Origin: a bacterium | GTDB lineage: Bacteria > Eisenbacteria > RBG-16-71-46 > CAIMUX01 | Direction: 5' to 3' | Length of the DNA: 64,000 nucleotides | Assembly (NCBI GenBank): GCA_030431975.1 | Contig: JAUIHP010000011.1 | Span: forward strand, 62,001-126,000 | Shown: piece after piece, positions 35,767 through 46,422 of the stretch | Position numbering within the stretch: position 1 is the stretch's first letter | Layout of the letters: every line of letters begins with the position of its first letter | Made by a program: the position numbers and the translations under genes | Notes under the pieces: model-generated | Told to the model about the DNA's origin: nothing | Seen by the model: only the letters and a program-made list of their open reading frames with translations | Databases searched by the model: none

Positions 35767-37032
35767 ATGAAAGACGACACCATCGTTCTGGCCTACAGCG
35801 GCGGACTCGACACCAGCATCATCCTGAAGTGGCTGGAGCTCGAGGGATTCCGCGTCATCGCCTACGTCGCCGACGTCGGCCAGGAAGAGGACTTCGAGAA
35901 GGTCGCCCGCCGCGCACGCGCGACCGGCGCAGCCGAAGTCGAGGTGTGCGACCTGAAAGAGGAGTTCGTCACCGACTACATCTTCCCCGCCATCCGCGGC
36001 CGCGCGGTCTACGAGGGCCGCTACCTGCTGGGCACGGCTCTGGCGCGTCCCATCATCGCCAAGAAACAGATCGAGATCGCCCGCAAGTACGACGCGGGCT
36101 GGGTCTCCCATGGCGCGACCGGAAAGGGAAACGACCAGGTCCGTTTCGAACTCGCCTTTGCGGCTTTGGCCGCCCGGATCAAGGTCCTGGCTCCCTGGAA
36201 GGAAAGCCGGTTTCTCGAACGCTTCCAAGGCCGACGGGATCTTATCCGGTTCGCAGAGGAAAACGGTATCGACATTCCGGTAACGCTCGAGAAGTCGTTC
36301 TCAACGGATGAGAACCTGATGCACAAGAGCTACGAGTCCGGCGTCCTCGAGGACCCGATGCAGCAGCCGGATCCCGGCATCTTTACTGTTTGCAGTAACC
36401 TGGAAGATGCACCGGATCGGAAGTCGACCATCGAAATCGATTTCGTCGACGGCTTTCCAGTCGCTGTCCGGGACCTGACCGGGGACACGCCGAAAGAGGT
36501 CACCTCTCCCCTTCCGCTGTTCCAGTTTCTGAACGAGTTGGGGCGAATCCACGGTATCGGAAGGGTCGATCTGGTCGAGAACCGCTACATCGGGATCAAG
36601 TCCCGGGGGATCTACGAAACTCCGGGCGGCACCATCCTCCACGAAGCGCTACGGGACCTCGAAGGCATCGCTATGGACAAGCAGGTCCAGCGTCTACGGG
36701 ATATGCTCGCGCCGGAGCTGGCTGCGGTCATCTACAACGGCTACTGGTTCAGCCCGGAGATGGAGTTCCTGATGGCGGCGGTCGAAAAGAGTCAGGAGCT
36801 TATTACCGGAACGGTTCGGCTCGAACTCTATAAGGGAACGGCTCGTCCGGTCGGTCGCACGTCACCCAGTTCGCTCTACAACCCGGAGCTGGCGAGCATG
36901 GATATCGCCGGCGGTTTCGACCAGTCGGACTCCGCAGGATTCATTCGCGTCAACGCGCTTCGCCTCAAGGCCCACCGGGTCATCACGAGGGAGGCCGAGA
37001 AAGGCGAATCCGATGCGACTTTGGGACAGTAG
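35767..37032 (+). CDS. argG: Argininosuccinate synthase
   Basis: The ATG at 35767 after GGAAGGAG opens 421 residues; the longer frame upstream is not supported. The ATP-pyrophosphatase motif [18 protein letters not shown] and the region around [14 protein letters not shown] identify ArgG. It condenses citrulline and aspartate using ATP in arginine synthesis. It overlaps argH by 20 nt, so the two are co-translated. Confidence 0.96.
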   Translation: MKDDTIVLAYSGGLDTSIILKWLELEGFRVIAYVADVGQEEDFEKVARRARATGAAEVEVCDLKEEFVTDYIFPAIRGRAVYEGRYLLGTALARPIIAKKQIEIARKYDAGWVSHGATGKGNDQVRFELAFAALAARIKVLAPWKESRFLERFQGRRDLIRFAEENGIDIPVTLEKSFSTDENLMHKSYESGVLEDPMQQPDPGIFTVCSNLEDAPDRKSTIEIDFVDGFPVAVRDLTGDTPKEVTSPLPLFQFLNELGRIHGIGRVDLVENRYIGIKSRGIYETPGGTILHEALRDLEGIAMDKQVQRLRDMLAPELAAVIYNGYWFSPEMEFLMAAVEKSQELITGTVRLELYKGTARPVGRTSPSSLYNPELASMDIAGGFDQSDSAGFIRVNALRLKAHRVITREAEKGESDATLGQ

Positions 37033-38389
37033 CAAAGTCACCGTCGACGAGGCCGTCCTCGAGTTCACGGTCGGGAACGACCCCACCCTCGACCTGCAAC
37101 TTCTTCCTTTCGACTGCCTGGCATCCGCGGCTCACGCCATGGCCTTGTGGGAGATCGGGATCCTGGCCGAACCCGACATGGATGCGCTTCGAGCCGCCCT
37201 GCGGGAAGCCTATGAGCTTTCCTCGCAGGGCCAACTCCCCATCCACCAGGACCAGGAAGACTCCCATACCGCCCTCGAGGCGTTCCTCGTCGAACGTACG
37301 GGCGGCCCGGGGCGCAAGATCCACACGGGTCGGTCACGGAACGATCAGGTGATCCAGGCCCTGAGGCTCCTGCTGCGGGAGCGCCTGCTCGAGGTCGCAG
37401 AGGTCGGCTTGGAGATGGCTGAGGCCGCTATCAACCTTCACGACCGTTACCACAACGCCCTGATGCCGGGTTACACCCACACGCGGCAGGCCATGCCGTC
37501 GACGGTGGGTCAGCTGTTCGGGGCTTTCGCCGAGGGCTGTCTGCGGGACATCGAGCTACTCATCGTCCCTCTGCAGTCCTGTCAGCGTTCTGCGCTCGGC
37601 TCGGCCTCCGGCTATGGCGTCCCCCTGCCGCTGGCGCGGGAAACGGTGCGGCGGCTGCTCGGTCTGGATGCCCTCGACGAAAACACGATTCACGCACAGA
37701 ACATGAGAGGACGCCTCGAGGCGGAGGTGATCTTCGCCCTGCACCAGGCGAGCCTGTCCCATTCGCGGCTGGCCGCCGATCTGATCCATTTTTCCTCGGA
37801 GGCCTACGGCTTTTTCCGACTTCCCGTGGCGATGACCACCGGGTCGAGCATCATGCCGCAGAAGAGAAACCCGGACGTGCTGGAGCTCATTCGAGCGGTG
37901 CCCTCGTCCATGTCCGCCCGTTACATCGAGGTCACCGGGCTGCTCCACGGCCTGCAGAGCGGCTATCACCGAGATCTACAGCGTACGAAATCGCCCGTTC
38001 TGGAAGCCGTGGCGGAGTCGCGGCGCGTCCAAACCCTGATGGCGGCGACACTGAAGGAAGTCGAAGTCGACGAAGTCCGCTGCCGCGCCGCCCTGGAAGA
38101 TTCGACCTTCGCCACCGATCGGGTGTATCGAAGAGTACGGCACGGGGTCGCCTTTCGGGACGCCTACCGGGAAGAGAAGGATTCGGCGAGTGATGGGGAG
38201 CAATTGGACGACGCCGAAGTGCTGGGCGCGCGAACCCATCCGGGGGCTCCGGGAACGAATCAGTCCAAGAGCCTGGAGCGCCTGGCCTCAGGGGTCCGAG
38301 CGAAGCTACAGCCGTTCCGCGATGGCGCACTAATGGCGACATACCTTCTAAGAGAGCCCGCGTCCCCTGAAAGGGCGAGGGGACAATAG
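37013..38389 (+). CDS. argH: Argininosuccinate lyase
   Basis: This 458-residue protein has the signature [11 protein letters not shown] (residues ~284-294) and [11 protein letters not shown] and [13 protein letters not shown] of the argininosuccinate lyase/fumarase superfamily. It splits argininosuccinate to arginine and fumarate. It begins inside argG, giving tight coupling. Confidence 0.95.
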   Translation: MRLWDSSKVTVDEAVLEFTVGNDPTLDLQLLPFDCLASAAHAMALWEIGILAEPDMDALRAALREAYELSSQGQLPIHQDQEDSHTALEAFLVERTGGPGRKIHTGRSRNDQVIQALRLLLRERLLEVAEVGLEMAEAAINLHDRYHNALMPGYTHTRQAMPSTVGQLFGAFAEGCLRDIELLIVPLQSCQRSALGSASGYGVPLPLARETVRRLLGLDALDENTIHAQNMRGRLEAEVIFALHQASLSHSRLAADLIHFSSEAYGFFRLPVAMTTGSSIMPQKRNPDVLELIRAVPSSMSARYIEVTGLLHGLQSGYHRDLQRTKSPVLEAVAESRRVQTLMAATLKEVEVDEVRCRAALEDSTFATDRVYRRVRHGVAFRDAYREEKDSASDGEQLDDAEVLGARTHPGAPGTNQSKSLERLASGVRAKLQPFRDGALMATYLLREPASPERARGQ

Positions 38390-38528
38390 TGTGGAGCCTC
38401 TACGGGGCAATCCAGACTAGGACGTTTCCGCCGACACTGGCATACTGCGCCTTTGGCTGAGGAAAAAAGGAATCGGACCGGGTTGTCGCTGCTGGCCCCT
38501 TCCGCGATCGTAGCAAGAGGAACTTCCC

Positions 38529-39890
38529 ATGGACGCTCAGAACAACCTTCCTGTCGAAGCCTACGCCGATTGGCCGAAGATCGTCGCCAAGTACTGTAAG
38601 CCGGATACGGCAAAGAGCGTGTGGATGGTCATCAACTCCTTCGGAGGATATTTCCTCTGCTGGTGGTTGATGTATCTGAGTCTGGACATCCACTACGGTT
38701 TGACGCTTCTCCTCGCTTTGCCCACCGTCGGTTTCCTCGTTCGCATCTTCATCATCCAACACGACTGCGGCCATGGTTCCTACTTCAAGTCGAAGCGGGC
38801 CGCGGAGATCATCGGCTTCCTCTGCGGCGTCATGACCCTCACGCCCTACCGGCATTGGCGCTGGGCTCACGCCATTCATCACGCACACCACGCAGAGTTG
38901 GAAGAGCGCGGAATCGGTGATGTCTGGACGCTGACCGTCGAGGAGTACAAGGCCGCATCCTGGAAGAAACGCGCGATCTACCGGGTTTTCCGCAATCCGT
39001 TCTTCCTCTTTTTCCTGGCCGCGCCGTTCAACTTCGTCGTTCTCAATCGCATCTATCTCGGGGACGGACCGGATCGTCCGCGCCGCGAAACGAAGTCGGT
39101 CTGGGCCACGAACATCGGCATCGCCGCTCTCATCGCGATCGGCTGCCTGCTCTTCGGGGTCGGCAACTTCTTCATGATGTATCTGCCGATCGTCATCATC
39201 TCGGCCGCCACGGGAACCTGGCTCTTCTATGTTCAGCATCAGTTCGAGAGGACCTACTGGGAACACACGCCGGAGTGGAGCTATATCGCTGCCGCCATGC
39301 ATGGCAGCTCGTACTACAAGCTCCCGCGGATCCTTCAGTTCTTCACGGGCAACATCGGCTTTCACCACATCCACCATCTGAGCCCACGCATTCCCAACTA
39401 CAAGCTCGAGCAGTGTCACAACGAGAATCCTCTTTTTCAGGAGGCGCCGACGCTGACCATCCGGAGCAGCCTTCGCTCTGCCTCCCTCACTCTTTGGGAT
39501 GAAGAGCAGCGTCGTCTCATGACGTTCCGTGAGGCGCTCTCGCCGACGACCAATCGTGTTCGGGCCGCCGCTCAGGCCGCGTCCGCCGCAAAGGCAAAAG
39601 CCGCAGCCAAGGCCGCCGCAGCTGCTCGCGCCGCCGCCGCAGCCCGCGCCGAGGCGACCGCCCGGGCCGCCGAAGCCAAGTCCGCAGCCGCAGCACGCGC
39701 CGCAGCCACAGCCTCAGAAGTCCGGGCTGCAGCCACAGCGAAAGCGGCAGCCGCCAAAGCCGCAGCCGAGCTCAAGGCCGCCGAAGCCAGGGCCTCCGCC
39801 GCCGCACAAGCTGCCATGGCCCGCGAGGTCATGGAGTCCAAAGCCGGGGAAGCCGCCAAGAAGTTGGGCCCGTCCAGCCAGACGACCTGA
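38529..39890 (+). CDS. Membrane fatty-acid desaturase with long Ala-rich tail
   Basis: This 453-residue protein has three His clusters: HDCGH, HAIHHAHH and HHIHHL, the di-iron ligands of membrane acyl desaturases, plus four or more membrane helices. The enzyme core ends near residue 340. The final ~110 residues are dominated by Ala with Lys, Arg and Glu (AAAKAAAAARAAAAARAEAT), resembling histone-H1-like or TolA-like helices. Such a tail is not part of known desaturases and could form a long helix in the cytoplasm. Confidence 0.87.
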   Translation: MDAQNNLPVEAYADWPKIVAKYCKPDTAKSVWMVINSFGGYFLCWWLMYLSLDIHYGLTLLLALPTVGFLVRIFIIQHDCGHGSYFKSKRAAEIIGFLCGVMTLTPYRHWRWAHAIHHAHHAELEERGIGDVWTLTVEEYKAASWKKRAIYRVFRNPFFLFFLAAPFNFVVLNRIYLGDGPDRPRRETKSVWATNIGIAALIAIGCLLFGVGNFFMMYLPIVIISAATGTWLFYVQHQFERTYWEHTPEWSYIAAAMHGSSYYKLPRILQFFTGNIGFHHIHHLSPRIPNYKLEQCHNENPLFQEAPTLTIRSSLRSASLTLWDEEQRRLMTFREALSPTTNRVRAAAQAASAAKAKAAAKAAAAARAAAAARAEATARAAEAKSAAAARAAATASEVRAAATAKAAAAKAAAELKAAEARASAAAQAAMAREVMESKAGEAAKKLGPSSQTT

Positions 39891-39995
39891 TCGGTCCGGA
39901 GGCGACGGCCTCACCCCACAGCCTGATAACTCTCGCTCCGCCCCAACTTGCAGCTAAAGGAGGGGCTTCGGAGAGACGACCCACCTAAAGAGTGA

Positions 39996-40026
39996 GGGAC
40001 GCCCCTATTCCAATGAGGGGCGACCC
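39996..40026 (+). other. Hairpin in the cheX leader region
   Basis: GGGACGCCCC (39996-40005) pairs with GGGGCGACCC (40017-40026), nine pairs with one A-A mismatch. It lies 86 nt before the cheX start. It could be an RNA structure or terminator; no T tract follows. Confidence 0.5.
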
Positions 40027-40111
40027 GAGCGCGTACGACGGGTGCATGGCCGGTCCCGCTGGGCCTCCACGCTCCCGCCCATCGAGCCAAACTCCTTCAC
40101 GGAGGGTCGTT

Positions 40112-40582
40112 TTGGAACCTGCCTGGATTGAATCGCTCGTCAAGTCGGTGTCAAACGTCTGCGAAATGATGCTCGGAATGAGCGTCGATGCCAAAGGCGA
40201 CCCAAAACCGCTGCATCACGGCGGCGACACCCCGATGCATGAGATTTCTGCGCTCATCAGCTTTTCCGGAGCGATCGAGGGCAGCGTCACGCTTTGTCTA
40301 GCCAGCAATGTCGCCGGTGACCTGGTCAATCGAATGATGGGTTCCCCCATCGACCAGTCGTCCGAAGAGTTTGCGGACGCCGTCGGCGAGATCGCCAACA
40401 TGGTCGCGGGTGGAGCCAAGAGCAACATCAACGAACCTGGAGTCTCGATCAGCGTCCCGACCGTCGTCACCGGCAAGGGACATCTGGTTCACACTCCGAA
40501 GGACCTTCCCGCAACCGAAGTCGGTTTCGACTCGGAAGCCGGAGAGTTCGTAGCCCATCTCGCCCTACGCAAAGCCGCGTAG
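40112..40582 (+). CDS. CheX-like phosphatase-family protein
   Basis: The TTG at 40112 follows GGAGG and gives 156 residues, the usual CheX length; a longer frame begins at 39992. The motif EFADAVGEIANMVAGGAKSNI contains the E-x-x-N of the CheC/CheX/FliY CheY-P phosphatase family. A CheY-like gene follows 138 nt later. No other chemotaxis gene is in the window. Confidence 0.85.
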   Translation: MEPAWIESLVKSVSNVCEMMLGMSVDAKGDPKPLHHGGDTPMHEISALISFSGAIEGSVTLCLASNVAGDLVNRMMGSPIDQSSEEFADAVGEIANMVAGGAKSNINEPGVSISVPTVVTGKGHLVHTPKDLPATEVGFDSEAGEFVAHLALRKAA

Positions 40583-40720
40583 TCGGGATCCTTTGGACAT
40601 CGATCTTCCCGCCGAAACGGCCGGGAATCTTCCGCACTTCGGCGCGGAGCTTTAACAGCAGAAGTTAGGCACAGGACATTTGGCACGGTCACAACGGCCG
40701 GCCCGTCGCGGAGGACAAAG

Positions 40721-41089
40721 ATGAAGATTCTCGTCGTGGACGACTCGGGAGCCATGCGGCGCATCCTCAAGAACGTGTTGAGCAAGATCGGCTACACGGA
40801 CGTCGACGAGGCCGCGGACGGCTTCGAGGGCCTGAGCGCGGTCAAAGCCAATCCGCCGGAGCTCATCCTCTTGGATTGGAACATGCCTCAGCTCGACGGC
40901 ATGGGTTTCATCAAGATGTTCCGTCAGAGCGACAAGGACACTCCGGTCATCATGGTTACGACCGAGGCGGAAAAGGCCCGGGTCGTCGAGGCCATCAAGG
41001 CCGGCGTCAACAACTACGTCGTCAAGCCGTTCGAGCCGGACGTCCTGCTGCAGAAGATCAAGGAGACTTTGGACGCAAGGGCCGCCTAG
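40721..41089 (+). CDS. CheY-like single-domain response regulator
   Basis: This 122-residue protein is a lone receiver domain: D7/D8, phospho-acceptor D52 (LILLDWNMPQLDG), T-T-E-A-E, and switch lysine in VVKPFEP. A CheX-like phosphatase is encoded just upstream, which suggests a paired output. No CheA, flagellar or receptor gene is in the window. Confidence 0.88.
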   Translation: MKILVVDDSGAMRRILKNVLSKIGYTDVDEAADGFEGLSAVKANPPELILLDWNMPQLDGMGFIKMFRQSDKDTPVIMVTTEAEKARVVEAIKAGVNNYVVKPFEPDVLLQKIKETLDARAA

Positions 41090-41270
41090 AGCCGGGTGCA
41101 AAGCTGCCCTTCTTCCAGGGGCTGCGTCATTCCGTTGATCCCCAACTCGGGTCGCCGGTGACGGCGGACGTCCGACCCCGAAAGGGCCGCGACCGACACG
41201 CTTGTCGGGGAAAAGGCTCGCCAGAAACTGCCGGGCAGCAAACGCTTTCGACTGCACCCAATCGACGCAC

Positions 41271-41297
41271 CGTCCTCGGATACCGAGGACGCCTTTT
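41271..41297 (+). terminator. Rho-independent terminator after cheY
   Basis: CGTCCTCGG (41271-41279) pairs perfectly with CCGAGGACG (41283-41291) over a 3-nt loop, followed by CCTTTT. It lies 182 nt after the cheY-like stop and close to the convergent NHL gene. Confidence 0.75.
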
Positions 41298-41298
41298 A

Positions 41299-42627
41299 CT
41301 AGCGCTTCAGTTCGATGGAGCGCTCACCGTCGATGTCGACTTTCGTGACACGAAGCTTGTGAGTGATTCGGCCGTGAATCTCCGCGACGAAGAGGGCGTC
41401 GTCGGTCTTGACCACTCCGACCGGAGACCAACCGGTGCGGTCCGGAGAATAATAGGTGGCACTGCGTCCACTCGGCCTTACGGAAAGGACTTGGCTGTCG
41501 CCGTAGTAGGCGACCCAGGACCGTCCATCCTCGTCCACGGTGATTCCGTAGATCCGGTTGTCCTTCTGCGCGTCTTCCAGTTCGACCGGCGGACGGTCGC
41601 CATCCCGAACGATGAGCCGGCTCGCCACCGTCGAGACAGCGGGTTCGTCCATGTCGATTCGGCGAATGTTGGCGATGTCGACGAGGTAGAGGTCGCCATC
41701 CGGAGCCCAGGTCATGGCGCGAACGCTGTTGAACCTCGCTTCTTCGAATCCGCCGTCCCGGGCCCCGCGAAAGCTCGATCCCAGAAGAGTTCGAACGGTA
41801 CCGTCCGTGTCACGCTGGAAGAGGTGTCCCAGCCAGTAGGAATAGATCCGGCCCTCTTCGTCGACCCGAAACGGTGCACCTGAGAAGATCCGCGGATCCC
41901 GAGTGTCCTCGATCACGGTTTCGAACTCGCCGTTGGGTAGACGGCGTTTCAATCCGTGGGCAACAACGGTGACTTCGGTGCCTGCCGGAAGATCGACGGC
42001 CTGCCCGGCGTTGTCGTCGGCACCGTTGTCATCGCCGGTGAACTCTGACCCGTCGGGAGTGGTGTACCCGAAGGTTCCCACGGAATAGTAGAGCGTTCCG
42101 TCCTTTGTGAAGTGCAGATCCCGAATGCCTTGACCGTGAATCACGACCTTGGGCTCAACGTCTTCCTCGAGCGTCCACCCTTCGACGCTGGCTCCGTCGG
42201 GCAGTTCATCGAACGCCTCCCCCGGGATCCTCCAGATGAGATCCAGCGGGGTGTCGGTCGCGTCCGCGACGTAGATCGATCCGTCCGGCGCGACGTCGAT
42301 TCCCCAGGCGTGCAGAGACTCGATCCCAGTGCGGTTGCTCCGCGGCAGCTCTTCGACCGGGATTTGCTTCTTCTTCGCCTGCGGCTGGTCCGGCTCCGAA
42401 TTCTGTCGCAACTGAGCGGCGGACACTGTGGATATGCAGGAAAGAATCATGAGTACTACCAGGCCCCCGACGACGTTGGCAGCCCAGCCGTCACCAACAC
42501 CGGACCCGAACAAGAATCGGAATCCTCGCGGACCGAGACTCGTTTTACGGCGGCGCTCCACACGGACAGCTGTTACGACGCTCCCTACCGTTTCCCGGTC
42601 CGAGCCGCCTTGCCGTGATCCCTTCAT
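41299..42627 (-). CDS. NHL/SMP-30-like beta-propeller protein, exported
   Basis: This 442-residue protein has an N-terminal hydrophobic segment (ANVVGGLVVLMILSCISTVSA) that acts as signal or anchor. Repeats such as GIDVAPDGSIYVADA, GIRDLHFTKDGTLYYS, MTWAPDGDLYLVDIANIRRID and GITVDEDGRSWVAYYG have the NHL/SMP-30 beta-propeller form. No substrate is evident. It is 13 nt upstream of the opp ATPase gene's end; the genes are not clearly one operon. Confidence 0.75.
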   Translation of the reverse strand: MKGSRQGGSDRETVGSVVTAVRVERRRKTSLGPRGFRFLFGSGVGDGWAANVVGGLVVLMILSCISTVSAAQLRQNSEPDQPQAKKKQIPVEELPRSNRTGIESLHAWGIDVAPDGSIYVADATDTPLDLIWRIPGEAFDELPDGASVEGWTLEEDVEPKVVIHGQGIRDLHFTKDGTLYYSVGTFGYTTPDGSEFTGDDNGADDNAGQAVDLPAGTEVTVVAHGLKRRLPNGEFETVIEDTRDPRIFSGAPFRVDEEGRIYSYWLGHLFQRDTDGTVRTLLGSSFRGARDGGFEEARFNSVRAMTWAPDGDLYLVDIANIRRIDMDEPAVSTVASRLIVRDGDRPPVELEDAQKDNRIYGITVDEDGRSWVAYYGDSQVLSVRPSGRSATYYSPDRTGWSPVGVVKTDDALFVAEIHGRITHKLRVTKVDIDGERSIELKR

Positions 42628-42639
42628 CCCCTGCTCCGT

Positions 42640-43632
42640 CTATTCATCCAGGTGGCAGGTGTAGGAATGACCGTCATCAGCCGTCCGCGTCGGCGGCACT
42701 TCAGACTTACAGACATCCATCACCCGCGGGCATCTTGTGTGGAACGGACATCCCGAAGGCGGATTCATCGGCGACGGAACGTCTCCCTGCAAGACGATCC
42801 GTTCTTTCTTCGCGGTGGGGTTGGCCACCGGGACCGCCGAAAGAAGCGCCTGCGTATACGGATGCTTGGGGTTGGAGAAGAGGTCCTTCGTCTTCGCGAT
42901 CTCTACGATCTTGCCCAGGTACATCACGGCCACCCGGTGGCTGATGTGTCGAACCACCGAAAGATCGTGGGCCACGAACAGGTACGAGAGTCCGAACTCG
43001 TCGCGGAGATCCATGAGTAGGTTGATGACCTGCGCCTGGATGGATACGTCGAGCGCCGAAACCGCCTCGTCACAAACGATGAACTTGGGTTTGAGGCTGA
43101 GGGCACGCGCGATCCCGATGCGCTGCCGTTGACCGCCGGAGAACTCGTGCGGGTAGCGATTGATGTATGCGGGATCGAGCTTGACGCGTTCGAGTAGGTC
43201 CCGGACCTGCGACTCGGCGTCCTTGCGATTGTCGGCCAGTCCGTGAACGCGGATACCTTCGCTGATGATGTCGTTGACCGACATCCGTGGATTCAGGGAG
43301 GCGTACGGATCCTGAAAGATGATTTGCATGTTCCGGCGGAACTTGCGCATCTCCGACCCGGAGGCGCCCAACACATCCTTCCCCTCGAACTCGACATGGC
43401 CGCTGGTCGGCTTGATCAATCGAAGCAGGGAACGGCCGGCCGTCGTCTTTCCGCAACCGGACTCGCCGACCAGTCCGAGCGTCTCTCCGGGCGCGATGTC
43501 GAAGCTGATGTCATCGACCGCCTTGACGTTGGCGACGACACGACGCAACAAACCCTTCCGCACCGGGAAGTACTTCTTGAGATTCGAGACCGAAAGAAGA
43601 GGACGGCCTTCACCGTAGTAGTGCTCAGACAC
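42640..43632 (-). CDS. oppF: Peptide ABC transporter ATPase (OppF/DppF type)
   Basis: The start is the GTG at 43632 after GGAGGAAG, overlapping the previous stop by 8 nt; an upstream ATG at 43662 is weaker. The 330 residues contain Walker [10 protein letters not shown], signature FSGGQRQR, Walker [12 protein letters not shown] and the oligopeptide C-terminal motif ([11 protein letters not shown]). It is the second ATPase of the opp system. Confidence 0.92.
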   Translation of the reverse strand: MSEHYYGEGRPLLSVSNLKKYFPVRKGLLRRVVANVKAVDDISFDIAPGETLGLVGESGCGKTTAGRSLLRLIKPTSGHVEFEGKDVLGASGSEMRKFRRNMQIIFQDPYASLNPRMSVNDIISEGIRVHGLADNRKDAESQVRDLLERVKLDPAYINRYPHEFSGGQRQRIGIARALSLKPKFIVCDEAVSALDVSIQAQVINLLMDLRDEFGLSYLFVAHDLSVVRHISHRVAVMYLGKIVEIAKTKDLFSNPKHPYTQALLSAVPVANPTAKKERIVLQGDVPSPMNPPSGCPFHTRCPRVMDVCKSEVPPTRTADDGHSYTCHLDE

Positions 43633-44635
43633 GGAAGCTTCCTCCCCCTTCCAGCTCTTCATCGGTCATCGGAAAGTGGCAGGCCACGGTGTGCCCGTCG
43701 GCCATCTCTTCCAGCTCCGGCTCGACCTCGGCACACTTGGGCTGCGCCTTGAAGCACCGGGGTCGGAACTTGCAACCGCTCGGAAACCGCAACGGATTGG
43801 GAACCGCTCCCGGAATCTCCATGAGCCGCGGGTCGCCTTCGATGTGCATCTCGGGCAGCGACTGGAAGAGCCCGAAGGTGTACGGATGCCGCGGCTTGGA
43901 AAAGAGCGTGACCGTGTCGCTGTACTCCACGATCTTGCTCGCGTACATGACCGCAACGTGTTTGCTCATCTCCGCGACGACACCGAGGTCGTGCGTGATG
44001 AGCAGGATCGACATACCGAGTTCATCCTGCATCGAACGAAGTAGATCGAGAATCTGCGCCTGGATCGTCACGTCGAGGGCCGTCGTCGGCTCGTCCGCGA
44101 TCAGCACCTTGGGGTCGCAGGCCAAAGCCATCGCGATCATGACGCGCTGCTTCATTCCACCGGAGAGCTGGTGCGGATACTCGTTGACCCGCTGCTCCGG
44201 AGACGGGATCCCGACCTTTCGGAACATGTCGATGGCGTACTCGTGGGCCGCCTTCTTGTCCATGCCGCGGTGCAGCATGACCGTCTCCTCGATCTGATCC
44301 CCAACCGTGTAGACGGGATTGAGCGAGGTCATCGGCTCCTGAAAGATCATCGCGATGTCGTTGCCGCGAATCTTCTGCATCTGCTCCAAAGAGAGATCGA
44401 GGAGATTCCGTCCGCCGAACTCGATCCGTCCCCCGGCGTAGATGACCGGCGGTTTCGGATGGAGCTGCAGAATGCTCATCGCGGTCACGCTCTTTCCGCA
44501 ACCCGACTCGCCGACGATCCCGAGTGTCTCCCCCGGATAGAGGTCATAGCTGACCTTGTTCACGGCTTTGACCACGCCCTCTTCAGTGTCGAAGAAGGTC
44601 TGTAGTTCCTGAATGCTGAGTAGAGGCTCTGCCAT
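43625..44635 (-). CDS. oppD: Peptide ABC transporter ATPase (OppD/DppD type)
   Basis: This 336-residue protein has Walker [10 protein letters not shown], signature LSGGMKQR, Walker [12 protein letters not shown] and the Cys-rich tail ([11 protein letters not shown]) found in OppD, which may bind a metal centre. It overlaps oppC as TGATG and oppF by 8 nt. Confidence 0.93.
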   Translation of the reverse strand: MAEPLLSIQELQTFFDTEEGVVKAVNKVSYDLYPGETLGIVGESGCGKSVTAMSILQLHPKPPVIYAGGRIEFGGRNLLDLSLEQMQKIRGNDIAMIFQEPMTSLNPVYTVGDQIEETVMLHRGMDKKAAHEYAIDMFRKVGIPSPEQRVNEYPHQLSGGMKQRVMIAMALACDPKVLIADEPTTALDVTIQAQILDLLRSMQDELGMSILLITHDLGVVAEMSKHVAVMYASKIVEYSDTVTLFSKPRHPYTFGLFQSLPEMHIEGDPRLMEIPGAVPNPLRFPSGCKFRPRCFKAQPKCAEVEPELEEMADGHTVACHFPMTDEELEGGGSFRV

Positions 44636-46422
44636 CAGTGCGTCACCTTCATTCGCGGATCGAGAGCGTCACGCACTCCCTCGCCGAAGAGGTTGTAGAG
44701 CATCACGGTGAGGAAGATGAGGAAACCAGGGAAAATCTGGATCCACCAGTGCTCGGCCAGACGACTTTCGATGAGCAACGATCCCCACGACGGGATGGGC
44801 AACTGGATTCCAAGTCCAAGGAAGGAAAGTGCCGACTCCGTCAGAATTCCCGACGCCACCCCGAAGGTCGCGGCGACCAGGACCGGCCCCAGCGCGTTCG
44901 GAAGGACGTGACGGAAGATCGTTCTGGAAGCACTGACTCCCAAGGCCTCACTCGCAATGACGAACTCCTGGCCACGGAGCCGGATGAATTCGCCGCGAAC
45001 GAGACGAGCCACTCCGGTCCATCCAACCAGTCCGATGATGACCATGATGTTGAGGATGCTCGGCCCGACGAATGCCACGATGATGAGGATGAGGAAGAAC
45101 GCTGGAAACGTCTGGACGATCTCGATGATGCGGCTGATCACCGTATCGACCCAGCCGCCGTAGAACCCGGCCAGGGCGCCCATGACGATTCCGATGAGGA
45201 CAAGGATGCTCGTACCGACCAACCCCACCGCCAAGCTGACGCGGCCTCCCCAAAGAATCCGGGCCAGGATGTCGCGGCCCAGGCTGTCCGTACCCAGAAA
45301 GTGTCGGAACGCGGTGTTCGCTTCCGGCTCACCGAACTCGACGACGACCGGATTGGCCACACGAGGCATCCGCGTGTCCGGATCGATGCGCCCGGCGCGC
45401 GGACCGTTGACGTAGTAGCCATCCTGAATGACCGAGTTGGGGTGCCACGTCGGCGGCCGGAAACGTTCGCTGCTCGACTCGGCCAGCCCGAAGGGGATGA
45501 CCGGGAAGACGACCTGCTTGGCCAGCACCTGTCCGTTCGTCAGCCCTTCTTTGAAGCCGCTGGCAAAGAACGCCGCAGGAGAACTCTGCCAGAGCACTGC
45601 GGCCAGAATCGGAATGGCGAGGAATGCGATCGCTTTCGGCCGGCGCGCCCTGCGGATCCGGAATTTGTCTCCGCCGAGTCGCGCGTTGACGATTCGGTTC
45701 CAGATGGGAAACAGCAAGGTCATCGCCATCAGCACCATGAAGAAGATTTCCCCACGCGCAAGATTCGCGAAGACCGGGAAGCTTTGATACGGCTGCAGCA
45801 CGACCGTGCCCGGGCGTTTCTCCGATGCTTTGACGACGGGAGACATCTGCGACTGGATCTGCGAGGCCAGACGCTTCATCTCGTCGGCTTCACTGGGCGT
45901 CAGAGTGATGTCGCGTCGACCTTTGTCGGCCGCTGCACGAACGGCTTCCCGCAACTCCTGGAGCGGCGCCCGATCCTCCGCACTCAATTGCTTGGACATG
46001 GTTCTCAGACGAACCTCGGCCGCGCGTGCCTCCCGACCGACGACCTTCTCCCACTCTTCCGGCTTCGCGCCCTTGGGCAGCCCGGCGCGATACCCCTCGG
46101 ACCCCTTCTGAATCCGATCGATAAGGGACGATGTCACCAAGGTCATCTCGGACTGAGCCTGCTTGTACGTCGCCAGGTCCACGCCGTGGAAGTAGAGCGG
46201 CCGGTCATTGGCCAGAAGAGGTGCGTAGATGGCAAGAGCGTAAAGCGCGAGCAGCAGGTAGAGCGCAAACATCGAGAGTTTGCGCCGCTGGATCTGGGAG
46301 AGGACGTTGTCCGTGTAGTCGCGGCTGTAGACTTCCTCGCCGAACACGGATCCGGCGGCAGCACCGGCAACCGACGAGGACTGGGTTTCTGTCTTCGCTT
46401 CAGGATTCTTCGGCTCAGTCAT
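44635..46422 (-). CDS. oppC: Peptide ABC transporter permease OppC with large insertion
   Basis: The ATG at 46422 overlaps the oppB stop and gives 595 residues, about twice the usual 300. The N-terminus has an Ala/Ser-rich soluble segment and TM1. A ~120-residue charged helical region follows (AEVRLRTMSKQLSAEDRAPLQELREAV). Two extra TMs and another external region lie before the permease core (LGTDSLGRDILARILWGGRVSLAVG; EALGVSASRTIFRHVLPNA). The insertion resembles those in PstC and PstA of this window. Confidence 0.87.
   Translation of the reverse strand: MTEPKNPEAKTETQSSSVAGAAAGSVFGEEVYSRDYTDNVLSQIQRRKLSMFALYLLLALYALAIYAPLLANDRPLYFHGVDLATYKQAQSEMTLVTSSLIDRIQKGSEGYRAGLPKGAKPEEWEKVVGREARAAEVRLRTMSKQLSAEDRAPLQELREAVRAAADKGRRDITLTPSEADEMKRLASQIQSQMSPVVKASEKRPGTVVLQPYQSFPVFANLARGEIFFMVLMAMTLLFPIWNRIVNARLGGDKFRIRRARRPKAIAFLAIPILAAVLWQSSPAAFFASGFKEGLTNGQVLAKQVVFPVIPFGLAESSSERFRPPTWHPNSVIQDGYYVNGPRAGRIDPDTRMPRVANPVVVEFGEPEANTAFRHFLGTDSLGRDILARILWGGRVSLAVGLVGTSILVLIGIVMGALAGFYGGWVDTVISRIIEIVQTFPAFFLILIIVAFVGPSILNIMVIIGLVGWTGVARLVRGEFIRLRGQEFVIASEALGVSASRTIFRHVLPNALGPVLVAATFGVASGILTESALSFLGLGIQLPIPSWGSLLIESRLAEHWWIQIFPGFLIFLTVMLYNLFGEGVRDALDPRMKVTH

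Noticed and set aside
35583-35770. Plus-strand 62-codon frame upstream of argG
   Set aside because: It starts inside the inverted repeat, has no ribosome site and overlaps the argG leader; likely chance.
40680-40695. Sigma-54-like TGGCACG before the cheY-like gene
   Set aside because: The -12 GC is missing at the required spacing (AC instead), so the motif is incomplete.
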